Shown: positions 45,238 through 53,924 of the stretch, piece after piece
How positions within the stretch are numbered: the stretch's first letter is position 1
Layout: every line of letters begins with the position of its first letter
Assembly (NCBI RefSeq): GCF_040403615.1
Contig: NZ_JBBAKG010000005.1
Coordinates: 1-64,000 of the forward strand
DNA length: 64,000 nucleotides
From: Haliscomenobacter sp040403615
Lineage (GTDB): Bacteria > Bacteroidota > Bacteroidia > Chitinophagales > Saprospiraceae
Direction: 5' to 3'
The notes under the pieces: generated by a model
Seen by the model: only the letters and a program-made list of their open reading frames with translations
What the model was told of the DNA's origin: nothing
The model's database searches: none
Translations under genes and position numbers: made by a program

Positions 45238-46143
45238 CTACTGTTGCCCGACAAAAACAATTTTCCCGTTGTCGGGACTGACTTCGATGCGGGTAATTTT
45301 TTTCATTCCGTAAAACGAAAAATCGGCCATTTTTTTCCAATTGCGGTCTACGCCAGGTCGAAAACGATACAAAACCGATCCAGAACCTATCACCAGCGAC
45401 CCATCGGCCATTACGGCAAAGTCTTCACTGCCATTCAAGGTATTGACCACTTCGGTAACTGCGGCACGACCAAGCACCCGTTGATCCCATTTCATGATTT
45501 TCCAGGGCTGGGACAAACTGGAACTTTTTTGAACAAAATACGCGCCATTCCCTGGTACCTTGCGGATGCAGCGCCCAGGATTGACGGCAATGGTCTCTTT
45601 ACGTGGAGACCCAATTTCGACCTTCACCAGTTGATTGGGTTTGTCGACCAGGAACAGCAACAATTCACGCGCACTCAGCCAGAGGTAATAACCCACATTG
45701 TTGATGTCGGTAAAAACGGGTTGCCCCTTGCCCGAACGGCTGAGTGGAAATTGCCAAAGCCTTTGGATGGTATCCCCTACCGGAAATTCCATCCGCACTG
45801 CCGAAAAATTCTGCCCATCGCCAACTGGACGAGGAGAGTATTCGCCATCGTAAGTATCGGTCACCCGCGTGCGGATTCCGGTAAGGATGTTGAGGCTGTA
45901 CAATTCCGGTTGGGATTCTTTGGGGGCTTGCGAAGCAATGTACAACTCATTGTCATTGAAAAAGTAAGGATGGTTGTTGTAGCCCTTCAGGTTAAAAGCG
46001 GAAAGAAATTTGGGCGCAGAAAATTGAAAGGTGGTGTCTCCGGTTTTGGCCACATTGAACAAATACAAGTTAGAATTAGGCGCTTGTGCCGACAGATACA
46101 CCGCAGAACCTAGGATTAGCAACAACAAAGCAATTTTCTTCAT
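45238..46143 (-). CDS. Secreted TolB/WD40-like protein of unknown function
   Basis: 301 residues from the ATG at 46143, where a standard signal peptide begins (MKKIALLLLILGSAVYLSAQ). An in-frame ATG upstream adds a leader without signal character. The body has propeller-type repeats, for example HPYFFNDNELYIASQ, GEYSPRPVGDGQNFSAVRM and TRIEVSPDNGKIVFVG, recalling PD40/TolB-like blades. No enzymatic motif is visible. It precedes the DUF1684 gene on the same strand. Confidence 0.6.
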   Translation of the reverse strand: MKKIALLLLILGSAVYLSAQAPNSNLYLFNVAKTGDTTFQFSAPKFLSAFNLKGYNNHPYFFNDNELYIASQAPKESQPELYSLNILTGIRTRVTDTYDGEYSPRPVGDGQNFSAVRMEFPVGDTIQRLWQFPLSRSGKGQPVFTDINNVGYYLWLSARELLLFLVDKPNQLVKVEIGSPRKETIAVNPGRCIRKVPGNGAYFVQKSSSLSQPWKIMKWDQRVLGRAAVTEVVNTLNGSEDFAVMADGSLVIGSGSVLYRFRPGVDRNWKKMADFSFYGMKKITRIEVSPDNGKIVFVGQQ

Positions 46144-46277
46144 GGTCAGATCATCTGTTTGAACGAAGATAGTCAAAAGTTTAAACCTGAAAATTAAGCC
46201 TTTGATCTAGTTTTTTTCAGCGTTGATGCACTGCATTTTAATTTGAGCATCAAAGCATTTAAAAATACGGGTTTGTC

Positions 46278-47009
46278 ATGAAAACCAAAGACTTTTACGT
46301 CCTCCTTATACGTCTTTTTCTGGGTTATATTTTTGCTTCGGCAGGTTTGTGCAAATTGACCGACGGGAATTTTGGACAACTGATTGGGCCTCCCCTATTG
46401 ATCGCCCAAATGGCCAAGTATGACCTGCTGCTGTTTGCTCAATTCATCGCATTCTCCCAGGTTTTGGTCGGTTTTTTGGTGATGTCGCAACGTTACTCCG
46501 TACTTGGGTTGATCATGTTGATGCCTGTCAATGTCAGCATTTTAATGGTCACTATTTCCCAAAAATGGACGGGAACGCCCTACGTCGATGCTGTTTTGGT
46601 AGCGCTGAATATCCTTGCTTTGCTGTACGAATGGCAATCCTTGCGTTTTTTGCTGCTGCCCGACACTACCCAAATCAGCATTCCAGCCCGGGTAAATGAG
46701 TTGTTTCCCAATATCTGGTGGGGTACTTTTGGGATAGTTTTGGGCGCAATGGCGGGTCTATTTGGCGCCTGGTCACATTTGGCCACTTTGGTGTTTGGAG
46801 CGATGGCTTTTGTTTGTGTCTACATCAACGTTTTCACCTTCAAATCCTATTTTTTGATGGAAAAGATCATCCTCGCGCTGTCGGGTGTCGCCATCTTGAC
46901 CGTTACTTTTGCGTTTCAGTTGAATAGGTTAGTACCATTCCTCTTGATGGGATCGATTGGATTGACGTTAATTTTGCTTTTGGCACGCACTTTTATACAC
47001 AGAAAATAG
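46278..47009 (+). CDS. DoxX-like integral membrane protein
   Basis: A 243-residue protein with about seven to eight membrane helices. The N-terminal half fits the DoxX/MauE fold: LIRLFLGYIFASAGLCKL in helix 1, then a FIAFSQVLVGFLVM helix and LGLIMLMPVNVSILMV. The second half has helices at about 149-170, 172-190 and 198-240. DoxX proteins are small inner-membrane proteins linked to redox stress or sulfur metabolism in some bacteria. The function is not assignable here. Confidence 0.6.
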   Translation: MKTKDFYVLLIRLFLGYIFASAGLCKLTDGNFGQLIGPPLLIAQMAKYDLLLFAQFIAFSQVLVGFLVMSQRYSVLGLIMLMPVNVSILMVTISQKWTGTPYVDAVLVALNILALLYEWQSLRFLLLPDTTQISIPARVNELFPNIWWGTFGIVLGAMAGLFGAWSHLATLVFGAMAFVCVYINVFTFKSYFLMEKIILALSGVAILTVTFAFQLNRLVPFLLMGSIGLTLILLLARTFIHRK

Positions 47010-47057
47010 TTTACATTTTGTATATTCATGCTATTGTTTGACTAAACAAAAACCGTC

Positions 47058-47507
47058 ATGACCCTATTCAACCCTGAAGGCAACCAGGCCATGGTTGCTC
47101 GAATTGAAGCCCTCCAACCCGATGCCGTCCGCCAATGGGGCAAAATGGAGGTTGCCCAGATGTTGGCGCACTGCATTCAGCCCTTGAAAATCGCTTTTCG
47201 CGAAGTCAGATCCAAACGTGCCTGGATTGGCTTTTTCTTTGGAGCAATATCCAAACGCAGATATGTAACCGGCCCAGGTGATTTTGACAAAAACCTGCCC
47301 ACCGCCCCTACATTTGTACAAACGGGTGAGCGCGATTTCGAAGCTGAAAAAGCAAAATTGTTGACTTACATCAAGCGATTTGTTACCGAAGGCCCTGAAG
47401 CGATTACGACGGATTTGCATCCTTTTTTTGGGAAAATGACGCCCGATGATTGGGACAAACTGACCATTAAGCATCTTGATCACCATTTGCGGCAATTTAG
47501 CGCCTGA
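47058..47507 (+). CDS. DUF1569 (DinB-like) protein
   Basis: A 149-residue helical cytoplasmic protein. It matches DUF1569 through the RQWGKMEVAQMLAHCIQPL motif near residues 27-45 (His and Cys candidate metal ligands), the ERDFEAEKAKLLTYIKRF segment and the C-terminal HPFFGKMTPDDWDKLTIKHL followed by DHHLRQF. The family belongs to the DinB clan and its activity is unknown. It is the second DinB-clan gene in this window. Confidence 0.85.
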   Translation: MTLFNPEGNQAMVARIEALQPDAVRQWGKMEVAQMLAHCIQPLKIAFREVRSKRAWIGFFFGAISKRRYVTGPGDFDKNLPTAPTFVQTGERDFEAEKAKLLTYIKRFVTEGPEAITTDLHPFFGKMTPDDWDKLTIKHLDHHLRQFSA

Positions 47508-47612
47508 GTACTGCGTTCAAAATCCATATTTTTGAGGTCAAGTACTGGATTTGCATCGAAAGAAATTGTAATCTTGTATAATAGACTTTACGTTAACCCT
47601 AAAAGAAGATCA

Positions 47613-48938
47613 ATGAATCGTTTTGCATTTTTCATTTTGTTGCTGGGGATGGGAGTAGGACTCGTAGCCCAAGAAAATACAGCAGGCATCGCTTTTCAAA
47701 AAGGCGAATTCCAAACCATGCTGGATAAGGCGAAAGCCGAAAACAAACTCATTTTCATGGACGTATACACCACCTGGTGTGGCCCTTGTAAAATGTTGGA
47801 TCAAAGTACTTTTTCGGATGCTCAGGTAGGCAGCAAATTCAATGCAGGATTTGTCAACTACAAACTGGATGCAGAGAAAGGCGAGGGCATCGCCATTGCC
47901 CGCAAATATGCAGTACGTGCCTACCCCAATATGTTGTTCATCAATGGACAAGGCGAAATCGTACACCGGGTAGTAGGCTACCGTCCTGCGGAAGAGTTGC
48001 TCAAAGAAGCAGAAACGGCTGCCCAAAAAGGTGCAACCATGAAACCCCTCTCCTATTTTGAGGAAAATTATGCCAAGAAAAAGACCGACAAGGCTTTCAT
48101 GCAAGCCTATGTGACGCAGTTGAAAGCCTCCGATAAAGACAACACCAAAATCCTCAACGAATACCTCGCATTGCTGACTCCAGAGGAGAAAGTCTCCGAA
48201 AACGTCGTCAAACTGGCTGCCGAAAACATCACGGCTCTGGAAGGTTCTGCTTATCAAATCCTGGCGGGCGTTATGCGCGACGCAGCCAAGCAACCTCGTG
48301 CAGTATTGCAGGCGGCTTATTCGGGGTTGATGCAGGTTAAATCTGCCACTTTCCAAAAAGCAGTGCAAACCAAAGACCGTACCCTGCTCGATAAGCTGAT
48401 TCAGGTGAGCAAGGAAACCGACGGCCCTGGCGCTGCCCAGCAAATTGCCCAGTACGAAATGGAATTTTCCAAAGCAACTGGAGACATGAGTGCTGTGCGC
48501 AAGGCTACTGAGAAACAAGCTGACGAGCAGATGAAAATTAAGAAGGAAGTCTTGGCCAAAATGGATGTAGATCAATACGCTTTGTTCAAAAAGCAAGTCC
48601 AATTGGAAGAAGCCGATACAACCTCTGCTGATTTCAAGATGATGGACGAAATGATGAAGAGCGCAGCGACCAAAGGCACGGCGATGCAACTAAACGAATT
48701 GGCCTGGAGTTACTTCGAAACCATGACCGATAAAGCAGATTGGACAAAGGCGCTGGCCTGGTCGGCCCGCTCCCTGGAATTGGATCGCGATGCCAACTAC
48801 CTGGATACTTACGCCAACCTTCTTTTCAAATTGGGTAGAAAGGCCGAAGCCATCAAGTTCGAAACGGAAGCTTTGGAAAAAGCAACTCCTGACCAAAAAG
48901 AAGGTTTTCAGGAGACGTTGAATATGATGAAGCAATAA
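47613..48938 (+). CDS. Exported thioredoxin-fold protein with C-terminal helical repeats
   Basis: 441 residues from the ATG at 47613, which starts a signal peptide (MNRFAFFILLLGMGVGLVAQ). Residues about 24-135 form a thioredoxin domain with the active site WCGPC (Trp55, Cys56, Cys59) and the cis-Pro in VRAYPNMLF. The C-terminal 300 residues are helical with TPR-like repeats near the end (KALAWSARSLELDRDANYLD, then LFKLGRKAEAIKFETEAL). It resembles the DUF255/thioredoxin_7 type exported reductases or isomerases of Bacteroidota. A periplasmic thiol-disulfide role is likely, partner unknown. Confidence 0.8.
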   Translation: MNRFAFFILLLGMGVGLVAQENTAGIAFQKGEFQTMLDKAKAENKLIFMDVYTTWCGPCKMLDQSTFSDAQVGSKFNAGFVNYKLDAEKGEGIAIARKYAVRAYPNMLFINGQGEIVHRVVGYRPAEELLKEAETAAQKGATMKPLSYFEENYAKKKTDKAFMQAYVTQLKASDKDNTKILNEYLALLTPEEKVSENVVKLAAENITALEGSAYQILAGVMRDAAKQPRAVLQAAYSGLMQVKSATFQKAVQTKDRTLLDKLIQVSKETDGPGAAQQIAQYEMEFSKATGDMSAVRKATEKQADEQMKIKKEVLAKMDVDQYALFKKQVQLEEADTTSADFKMMDEMMKSAATKGTAMQLNELAWSYFETMTDKADWTKALAWSARSLELDRDANYLDTYANLLFKLGRKAEAIKFETEALEKATPDQKEGFQETLNMMKQ

Positions 48939-48972
48939 AGGCTTTCTTTTGGCAAAAGCAACGATTTTTTTG

Positions 48973-49153
48973 ATTTGGCTGCGCCAAATGTTTTGTAACC
49001 GCGACGACACGACGGCGCGACGATTTTGTGCTTCGCACATCATTACGTCGTATTACGTCACACATTTGGCGTAGCCAAATGAATCGTCGCGCCGTCGTGT
49101 CGTCGCGGTTACAAAAAAAAGCAGCGGAGCTGCTTACTGCGTAATGTGAGTAA
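48973..49153. repeat. Long palindromic element with 35-bp perfect arms
   Basis: Arms at 48991-49025 and 49082-49116 are perfectly complementary over 35 bases; both contain the word CGACGACACGACGGCGCGAC. Between and beside them are short hairpins: ATTTGGC-TGC-GCCAAAT (48973-48989), ATTTGGC-GTA-GCCAAAT (49064-49080), TGTGC-TTC-GCACA (49027-49039) and GCAGC-GGA-GCTGC (49121-49133). The right end, read in reverse, matches the GCAGCTTCGCTGC/ATTACGCA end of the 3.0-kb element. It separates two convergent genes and can fold strongly in RNA of either strand. Confidence 0.8.
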
Positions 49154-49154
49154 T

Positions 49155-50450
49155 TCATTCCGCCAATTTCTTATGCATTCCCGTCCCTACAAACACCCCG
49201 ATTAATACACCCATCAAGCCAAAAAACAGCACACTCAGCCAAAAATTATACACCACAATCGCCACCAGACACACCAGCGATAACACCAAGGCAATCACCG
49301 GAAAAAATGGATAAAACGGCGCCCGAAATGGCCGTTCCAGCTCAGGTTCTTTTTTGCGCAGCACAAACAAACTTACCATACTCAGCACATACATCACCAC
49401 CGCACCCAAAGCAGAAAGTACAATCAACTGCTGAGTCGTACCCGAGCATACCGCAATGATGCCGATAATTCCACCGACCACCAAGGCAATATGGGGCGTA
49501 TGAAAGCGGGGATGAATAGCCGCCAAGCGTTGAGGCAAAAAACCTCCCCTCGCCAACGCAAACAACTGCCGGGAATAGCCCAATATGATGCTGTGAAAAG
49601 AGGCTACGAGTCCAAATAAACCAATGCCCGCAAAAAGCTTGGTCAGGCTGCTGTCTTTGCCCATCACGATCCCAATGGCCTCGGGCAAGGGATAATCGAT
49701 GGCCTCCAGGCGGTGCCAATCGGTAATGCCACCACTCACCATCATGATGCCAATGGCCAAGATGGCCAACGTCGCAATGCCCGACAGATATCCAAAAGGG
49801 ATGTTGCGCTGAGGGTTTTTGGTTTCCTCGGCCACCATCGCCACCCCTTCAATGGCCAAATAAAACCAAACGGCATAGGGCAAAGCGGCAAACACGCCCA
49901 CATAACCATGCGGCATGCTATCATTCAAAAACAGCTCCATCCGAAAACTCGGCGATACAATGCCAATGAACAACAACAATTCCGCCACCGCCAACAAAGT
50001 AACTACGAGCGTAAATACCGCCGATTCCTTAATGCCCCAAAAATTGATGAGCGAAAAAACAACGTAGCACCCAATCGCCGTATACAATACATCAAAAGCG
50101 GGATACAAAAAGTGCAGGTAACTGCCCAAAGCAAACGCAATGGCGGGCGTGGCAAACAAAAACTCAATCAAGGTAGCATACCCGGCAATGAGCCCTGCAA
50201 TGGGTCCCATCGCCCTTCGCGAATACTCAAATGGCCCGCCAGAGTGGGGAATGGAAGTGGTCAGCTCCGTGAAACTGAAGATAAAAGCAATGTACATCAG
50301 CGTCACCAGCAAGGTAGCGATCAGAAAGCCGACGGTGCCTGCGGCGCCCCAGCCGTAGTTCCAGCCAAAGTACTCGCCGGAAATGACCAGGCCAACGGCA
50401 ATGGCCCAGAGGTGGATGGAGGTTAGGGAGCGGGTTAGGGTGTTGAGCAT
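49155..50450 (-). CDS. APC-family permease, ethanolamine-permease-like
   Basis: A 431-residue inner-membrane protein with 12 expected helices. The N-terminal VGLVISGEYFGWNYGWGAAG is typical of the ethanolamine permease branch of the amino acid-polyamine-organocation superfamily. IEFLFATPAIAFALGSYL and LAIEGVAMVAEETKNPQRNIP are further family blocks. Uptake of an amine or amino acid by proton symport is expected. No ethanolamine ammonia-lyase or microcompartment gene is present, so the substrate is only suggested. It is divergent from the response regulator gene. Confidence 0.8.
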   Translation of the reverse strand: MLNTLTRSLTSIHLWAIAVGLVISGEYFGWNYGWGAAGTVGFLIATLLVTLMYIAFIFSFTELTTSIPHSGGPFEYSRRAMGPIAGLIAGYATLIEFLFATPAIAFALGSYLHFLYPAFDVLYTAIGCYVVFSLINFWGIKESAVFTLVVTLLAVAELLLFIGIVSPSFRMELFLNDSMPHGYVGVFAALPYAVWFYLAIEGVAMVAEETKNPQRNIPFGYLSGIATLAILAIGIMMVSGGITDWHRLEAIDYPLPEAIGIVMGKDSSLTKLFAGIGLFGLVASFHSIILGYSRQLFALARGGFLPQRLAAIHPRFHTPHIALVVGGIIGIIAVCSGTTQQLIVLSALGAVVMYVLSMVSLFVLRKKEPELERPFRAPFYPFFPVIALVLSLVCLVAIVVYNFWLSVLFFGLMGVLIGVFVGTGMHKKLAE

Positions 50451-50633
50451 GGGTACATTAGGTTTCTGATTGAATTCTCGCTTGCAAAATAGAAATTTAT
50501 ATGTATTTTTCTTGTGGGATAAAATTAAGTTTGTTTTTTAAAGGGATTAGTTGAATATTTGTTGAAGTTGACGTTCACGTCCTGAAAATGATAGTGTTCA
50601 GCAACTGAATTGAAATTTTTTACCCCCAGAAAT

Positions 50634-51296
50634 ATGATCAAAATCACAATTGCCGAAACCCAGCCTGTATTTGCAGAAGGCATTACCAAAATGTTTTCAC
50701 ACACAGCAGGACTACACCTGAACCAACTGACCGATAGCTACCAAGAATTATTAGAGATTTTAAGAACCAGCACAACCGATCTACTTTTACTTGATGCCGA
50801 GCTAGATGCTACCATTTCTGAAGAGCTTTTGATCACCCGCATTAAGAAAGAATTTCCTAAATTAAAGATTGTACTTTTTGGCAAAAGTCTCAACTTGGGA
50901 TTTTTGCCCAGGCTTCGTCGTGCAGGTTTAGACGCATATCTTTTCAAAAACATTACCTGCCAGGAATTAAGAAAGGCCATTTTTACTGTATTGGGCGGAA
51001 AAGCTTATTTGCAAGAGTCACTCAGTGCTGCATTGAACAGTTTTTGCACTGAGTTGGATGTAAACTTAAGGAAAAACGATAGAAGACTCACCAAAAGAGA
51101 ATTACAGATCCTCACCTTGATTGTAGAAGAATATACCAATCAAGAAATTGCCGATCAACTGTTCATCAGCATTCCTACTGTGGAAACCCACCGTAAAAAT
51201 TTGATTTCAAAAATGGGTGTGAAAAATACCGCTGGACTGGTGCGAGAAGCAATCCTCAGACGAAGTTACCAAGGGTTTTATCATGGTTTTCCATGA
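50634..51296 (+). CDS. NarL/FixJ-type response regulator with LuxR HTH
   Basis: 220 residues from the ATG at 50634. The receiver domain (about 1-120) keeps the phosphoacceptor Asp54 in LLLLDAELD and the late Lys in YLFKN, but the usual acidic pocket near the N-terminus is weak (ITIAETQP). The C-terminal HTH_LuxR (about 150-215) reads LTKRELQILTLIVEEYTNQE, IADQLFISIPTVETHRKNLI and KMGVKNTAG. It lies directly upstream of the eCIS locus on the same strand, 220 bases from the antiterminator gene, and is a plausible regulator of it. No histidine kinase is adjacent. Confidence 0.85.
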   Translation: MIKITIAETQPVFAEGITKMFSHTAGLHLNQLTDSYQELLEILRTSTTDLLLLDAELDATISEELLITRIKKEFPKLKIVLFGKSLNLGFLPRLRRAGLDAYLFKNITCQELRKAIFTVLGGKAYLQESLSAALNSFCTELDVNLRKNDRRLTKRELQILTLIVEEYTNQEIADQLFISIPTVETHRKNLISKMGVKNTAGLVREAILRRSYQGFYHGFP

Positions 51297-51516
51297 TAAA
51301 AATAAACCTATGGTTTTGGGTGAGAAATAACCAATAATATTTCATTTGCTTTGCAGAAGGGTAAATTAGTATTAGTCAATGTTTGTTTTATAACTTTTTA
51401 ATTGTACCCATTCAGTTTAATACCTTATAAATATTTATTTTTTTACTGAGTTACTCCCAAATGTGACTCAGAGCGGCGAAGCCATAAAATTTTCGATCAT
51501 TTATAAAACTATCCCA

Positions 51517-52035
51517 ATGCTTAATGAAGAGAAATGGCATGTTCTGCAAGTAAAACCAAGGTCAGAAAAAAAGGTAGGGCAGCGCCTTCGAGATTTAGGC
51601 TTTGAGTCTTGCGTGCCTACACAAAAACAACTCAGAAAATGGAGTGACCGCAAAAAAATGGTGGAGATGGTGCTGTTCAACAATTATGTTTTTGTGGCTA
51701 CGGATCAAAAACATCGCAACGAGGTATATCAAGTGGGAAATGTTTTTGGCTATCTTAGTTTTTCGGGCAAAGCGGCAATTTTGAGCGATAAAGAAGTAAA
51801 AATGATCAAACAACTGTGCCGTCTAATAGAACCTGTTCAAATTAGTTATGATGGAATTAAAGTTGGAGACGAGGTTGAAGTAATTGCTGGTACTTTGATG
51901 GGTATATCTGGAAAAGTCATTGCGCTAAATGGGACTTCAAAATTACAACTTGCTTTACCAAGCCTTCATTGTTTTGCCCATGTAGAATTAAAAGAAGTGG
52001 AAGTAAGGAAGGTTGTCCGCAGCGCCGAAGGTTGA
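51517..52035 (+). CDS. UpxY/NusG-like transcription antiterminator
   Basis: 172 residues from the ATG at 51517; an in-frame ATG further upstream would add 18 residues outside the domain. Residues about 6-100 are a NusG N-terminal domain (KWHVLQVKPRSEKKVGQRL, then FNNYVFVATDQKHRNEVYQV). Residues about 118-160 are a KOW domain (IKVGDEVEVIAGTLMGISGK). UpxY-type specialised NusG paralogs in Bacteroidota act on the operon that they head, preventing early termination. Here the operon would be the eCIS cluster beginning 106 bases downstream. The 220-base AT-rich leader before it holds no other gene. Confidence 0.85.
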   Translation: MLNEEKWHVLQVKPRSEKKVGQRLRDLGFESCVPTQKQLRKWSDRKKMVEMVLFNNYVFVATDQKHRNEVYQVGNVFGYLSFSGKAAILSDKEVKMIKQLCRLIEPVQISYDGIKVGDEVEVIAGTLMGISGKVIALNGTSKLQLALPSLHCFAHVELKEVEVRKVVRSAEG

Positions 52036-52141
52036 AATTTCAATCTGAATCAGGAGGATTTAAATACTGATTTTGTTTGAAAAAACTTCTTTTGTTTCTT
52101 CACTTTTTCCTTTTTTCTCAACCAATCATTAATTATTCAAT

Positions 52142-52825
52142 ATGATAGCAGAAGCGGTTGCTTTCTTGAGAGAAGAATTGAGTAGGTATGTCCTGGTTAA
52201 TCAGCGACCTGAATCCCCCTTGAGGAGAGAAGACATTTTGCTGGGGAATGTCGCAGCTTTGGAAACGGATACACAAAATAGTCTCAAAAACAAGGTATTG
52301 ATCAGCCTGGTAAACCTGGAAGAAGAAAGTACCCTGAAAAACGGAAAATCTTACATAAAAAATCCACTAACCAATGGCATAGAATACTTACAACCGCCCG
52401 TTTACCTCAATCTTTATTTACTCTTTTCTGCGACCTTGCCAGATTCAGCAGCAAATGATGATTACGATCGGGCATTGCATCGTTTGGGATTAATCATTCA
52501 GTTTTTTCAATCGAAAAAATTATTCACCATAAAAAATTCTCCACAGTCTCCTTTTGCGGCTTCTGAAGATGAGGTTTTAAAAGACGAACTGCGCTTACTT
52601 CCCGAACTCTACACGCTTACATTTGAACAGATTAATCATTTGTGGGGATCCTTGGGAGGCAAACAAGTACCATTCGCGATGTACAAAGTGCGATTGATCA
52701 AGATTCAGGGCAGAATAACTACTGAAGCCCCCCTCATCGAAGAAATTCAGAAAAAAAGTGAAGAATTGGTTGCGCCAAAGATTGCTCAATCAACCAGAAA
52801 ACCCAATGCAGACGAGGACAATTGA
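52142..52825 (+). CDS. eCIS DUF4255/Pvc16-family cap (tail terminator) protein
   Basis: A 227-residue protein with the Pvc16/DUF4255 N-terminal domain: MIAEAVAFLREELSRYV at the start, DILLGNVAAL, KVLISLVNLEEESTLKN, and PPVYLNLYLLFSATL. In Afp/PVC particles the homolog (Afp16) caps the tube and sheath and ends assembly. The last 40 residues are a charged tail (IEEIQKKSEELVAPKI). It is the first structural gene of the operon, as in other Bacteroidota eCIS loci, and its last 20 bases overlap the following gene. Confidence 0.85.
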   Translation: MIAEAVAFLREELSRYVLVNQRPESPLRREDILLGNVAALETDTQNSLKNKVLISLVNLEEESTLKNGKSYIKNPLTNGIEYLQPPVYLNLYLLFSATLPDSAANDDYDRALHRLGLIIQFFQSKKLFTIKNSPQSPFAASEDEVLKDELRLLPELYTLTFEQINHLWGSLGGKQVPFAMYKVRLIKIQGRITTEAPLIEEIQKKSEELVAPKIAQSTRKPNADEDN

Positions 52826-53891
52826 ATACAAAATAGTATGTGAGATTCACATTTTGCATGACTACTATCTGATTGATAGTGCTGGTGCGTCTTTTTTTGC
52901 AAAAAACAAAGAACAGCAGCAATCACTTTTGAACCGAAAATTACAGGCTGGCAAATATGATGTAAGCAAATTGTTTGAGTTGCAAATCGACAAAGAAACA
53001 ATTGAAACCATTAAAAATCTCAAATTACGGTTGATCCCCACTTCATTGGGTTTTAACCTTGCAATGGAAGTAAAATCAGAGCCTCAATCTGACGGGAGTG
53101 TACGATATCGTCCCGCTATACCGCCAGCTAAAAATGCGACTCTTACCATCGGACTAAAAGCGATTAACCGGCTTTTTGGCAACATCACTAGTGTCGCCCT
53201 CAATCAAAAGGACAATAAGATTTATGCTTTTTCGAATGTAGGCAATCGCAGCGATAATGTACTTTCTGTACCCGTATCGGCTTTTGATTCAACTCAGTCC
53301 TATCAAATGGGGGATTTAGCATTGATTGGGGGGAAAATTCAACAGGCTTTGGAAAACATTAAAGGAGATCGCACAAAGTGGACGCCAGTAATCGGATCAG
53401 GTTTTGTGAATAATGCCGATCGATCAATAGATACAACCTCAGATTTTTATCAAGATTGGAGATTAGGGTTTTCAACCCCAATTGCCCACCCATTTGGCTT
53501 GATACAGTTGCAAATTCAAACCGACAATCCGGCTTTAACTTTGATTACACCAGATGGGTATTTGGTTACTAGCAGAACTCCTGGGTTATTTCGAGCTGTT
53601 TCAAAGAAATTTGAGCTTCGATTTTTAAGCAGATGTACTTATTGGAGATATGGAAAAGCAGATGGATTTACTAAGGCTGAAATTGATAGTATTAACAATA
53701 ATCCTTCTGCCTCTTTTGAATGGAATGGCGAAAAATTTGTAACCCGAAAGCCTCGTTGTTTTGCTCAAACTTTGACCATAGACGAAAGTTACAAGGCTTT
53801 TCCAAATGCCCAACCTGAATCCCTTCGTGCAGAAGGAGGACGCTTGTACAGCGACATTCATTTTAGCGCAATCAATGCATTCCCTAAATAA
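52806..53891 (+). CDS. Unrecognised 361-residue protein of the eCIS operon
   Basis: 361 residues from the ATG at 52806 (MQTRTIEYKIVCEIHIL), overlapping the DUF4255 gene by 20 bases; a start at 52758 would add 16 residues. No signal peptide or membrane helix is present. The sequence is mostly beta-rich (TLTIGLKAINRLFGNITSVA, FGLIQLQIQTDN) with a WRLGFSTPIAHPF segment. I do not recognise a family. Translational overlap with the cap gene and a 33-base spacing to the sheath gene place it in the tail complex, so a structural, chaperone or cargo role is possible; none is shown. Confidence 0.6.
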   Translation: MQTRTIEYKIVCEIHILHDYYLIDSAGASFFAKNKEQQQSLLNRKLQAGKYDVSKLFELQIDKETIETIKNLKLRLIPTSLGFNLAMEVKSEPQSDGSVRYRPAIPPAKNATLTIGLKAINRLFGNITSVALNQKDNKIYAFSNVGNRSDNVLSVPVSAFDSTQSYQMGDLALIGGKIQQALENIKGDRTKWTPVIGSGFVNNADRSIDTTSDFYQDWRLGFSTPIAHPFGLIQLQIQTDNPALTLITPDGYLVTSRTPGLFRAVSKKFELRFLSRCTYWRYGKADGFTKAEIDSINNNPSASFEWNGEKFVTRKPRCFAQTLTIDESYKAFPNAQPESLRAEGGRLYSDIHFSAINAFPK

Positions 53892-53924
53892 GGGTTCCAT
53901 AAACATCAGTAAAATCAAACAATT

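Noticed and set aside
49713..50426. A 237-residue plus-strand frame across the APC permease gene
   Set aside because: It is antisense to transmembrane helices, and its Gln/Asn/Arg/His-rich composition is that of a reverse-complement shadow.
51297..51516. A promoter or attenuator in the leader of the antiterminator gene
   Set aside because: The region is AT-rich and several weak TTTG/TA boxes can be drawn, but none is convincing and no stable hairpin with a T-run is visible.
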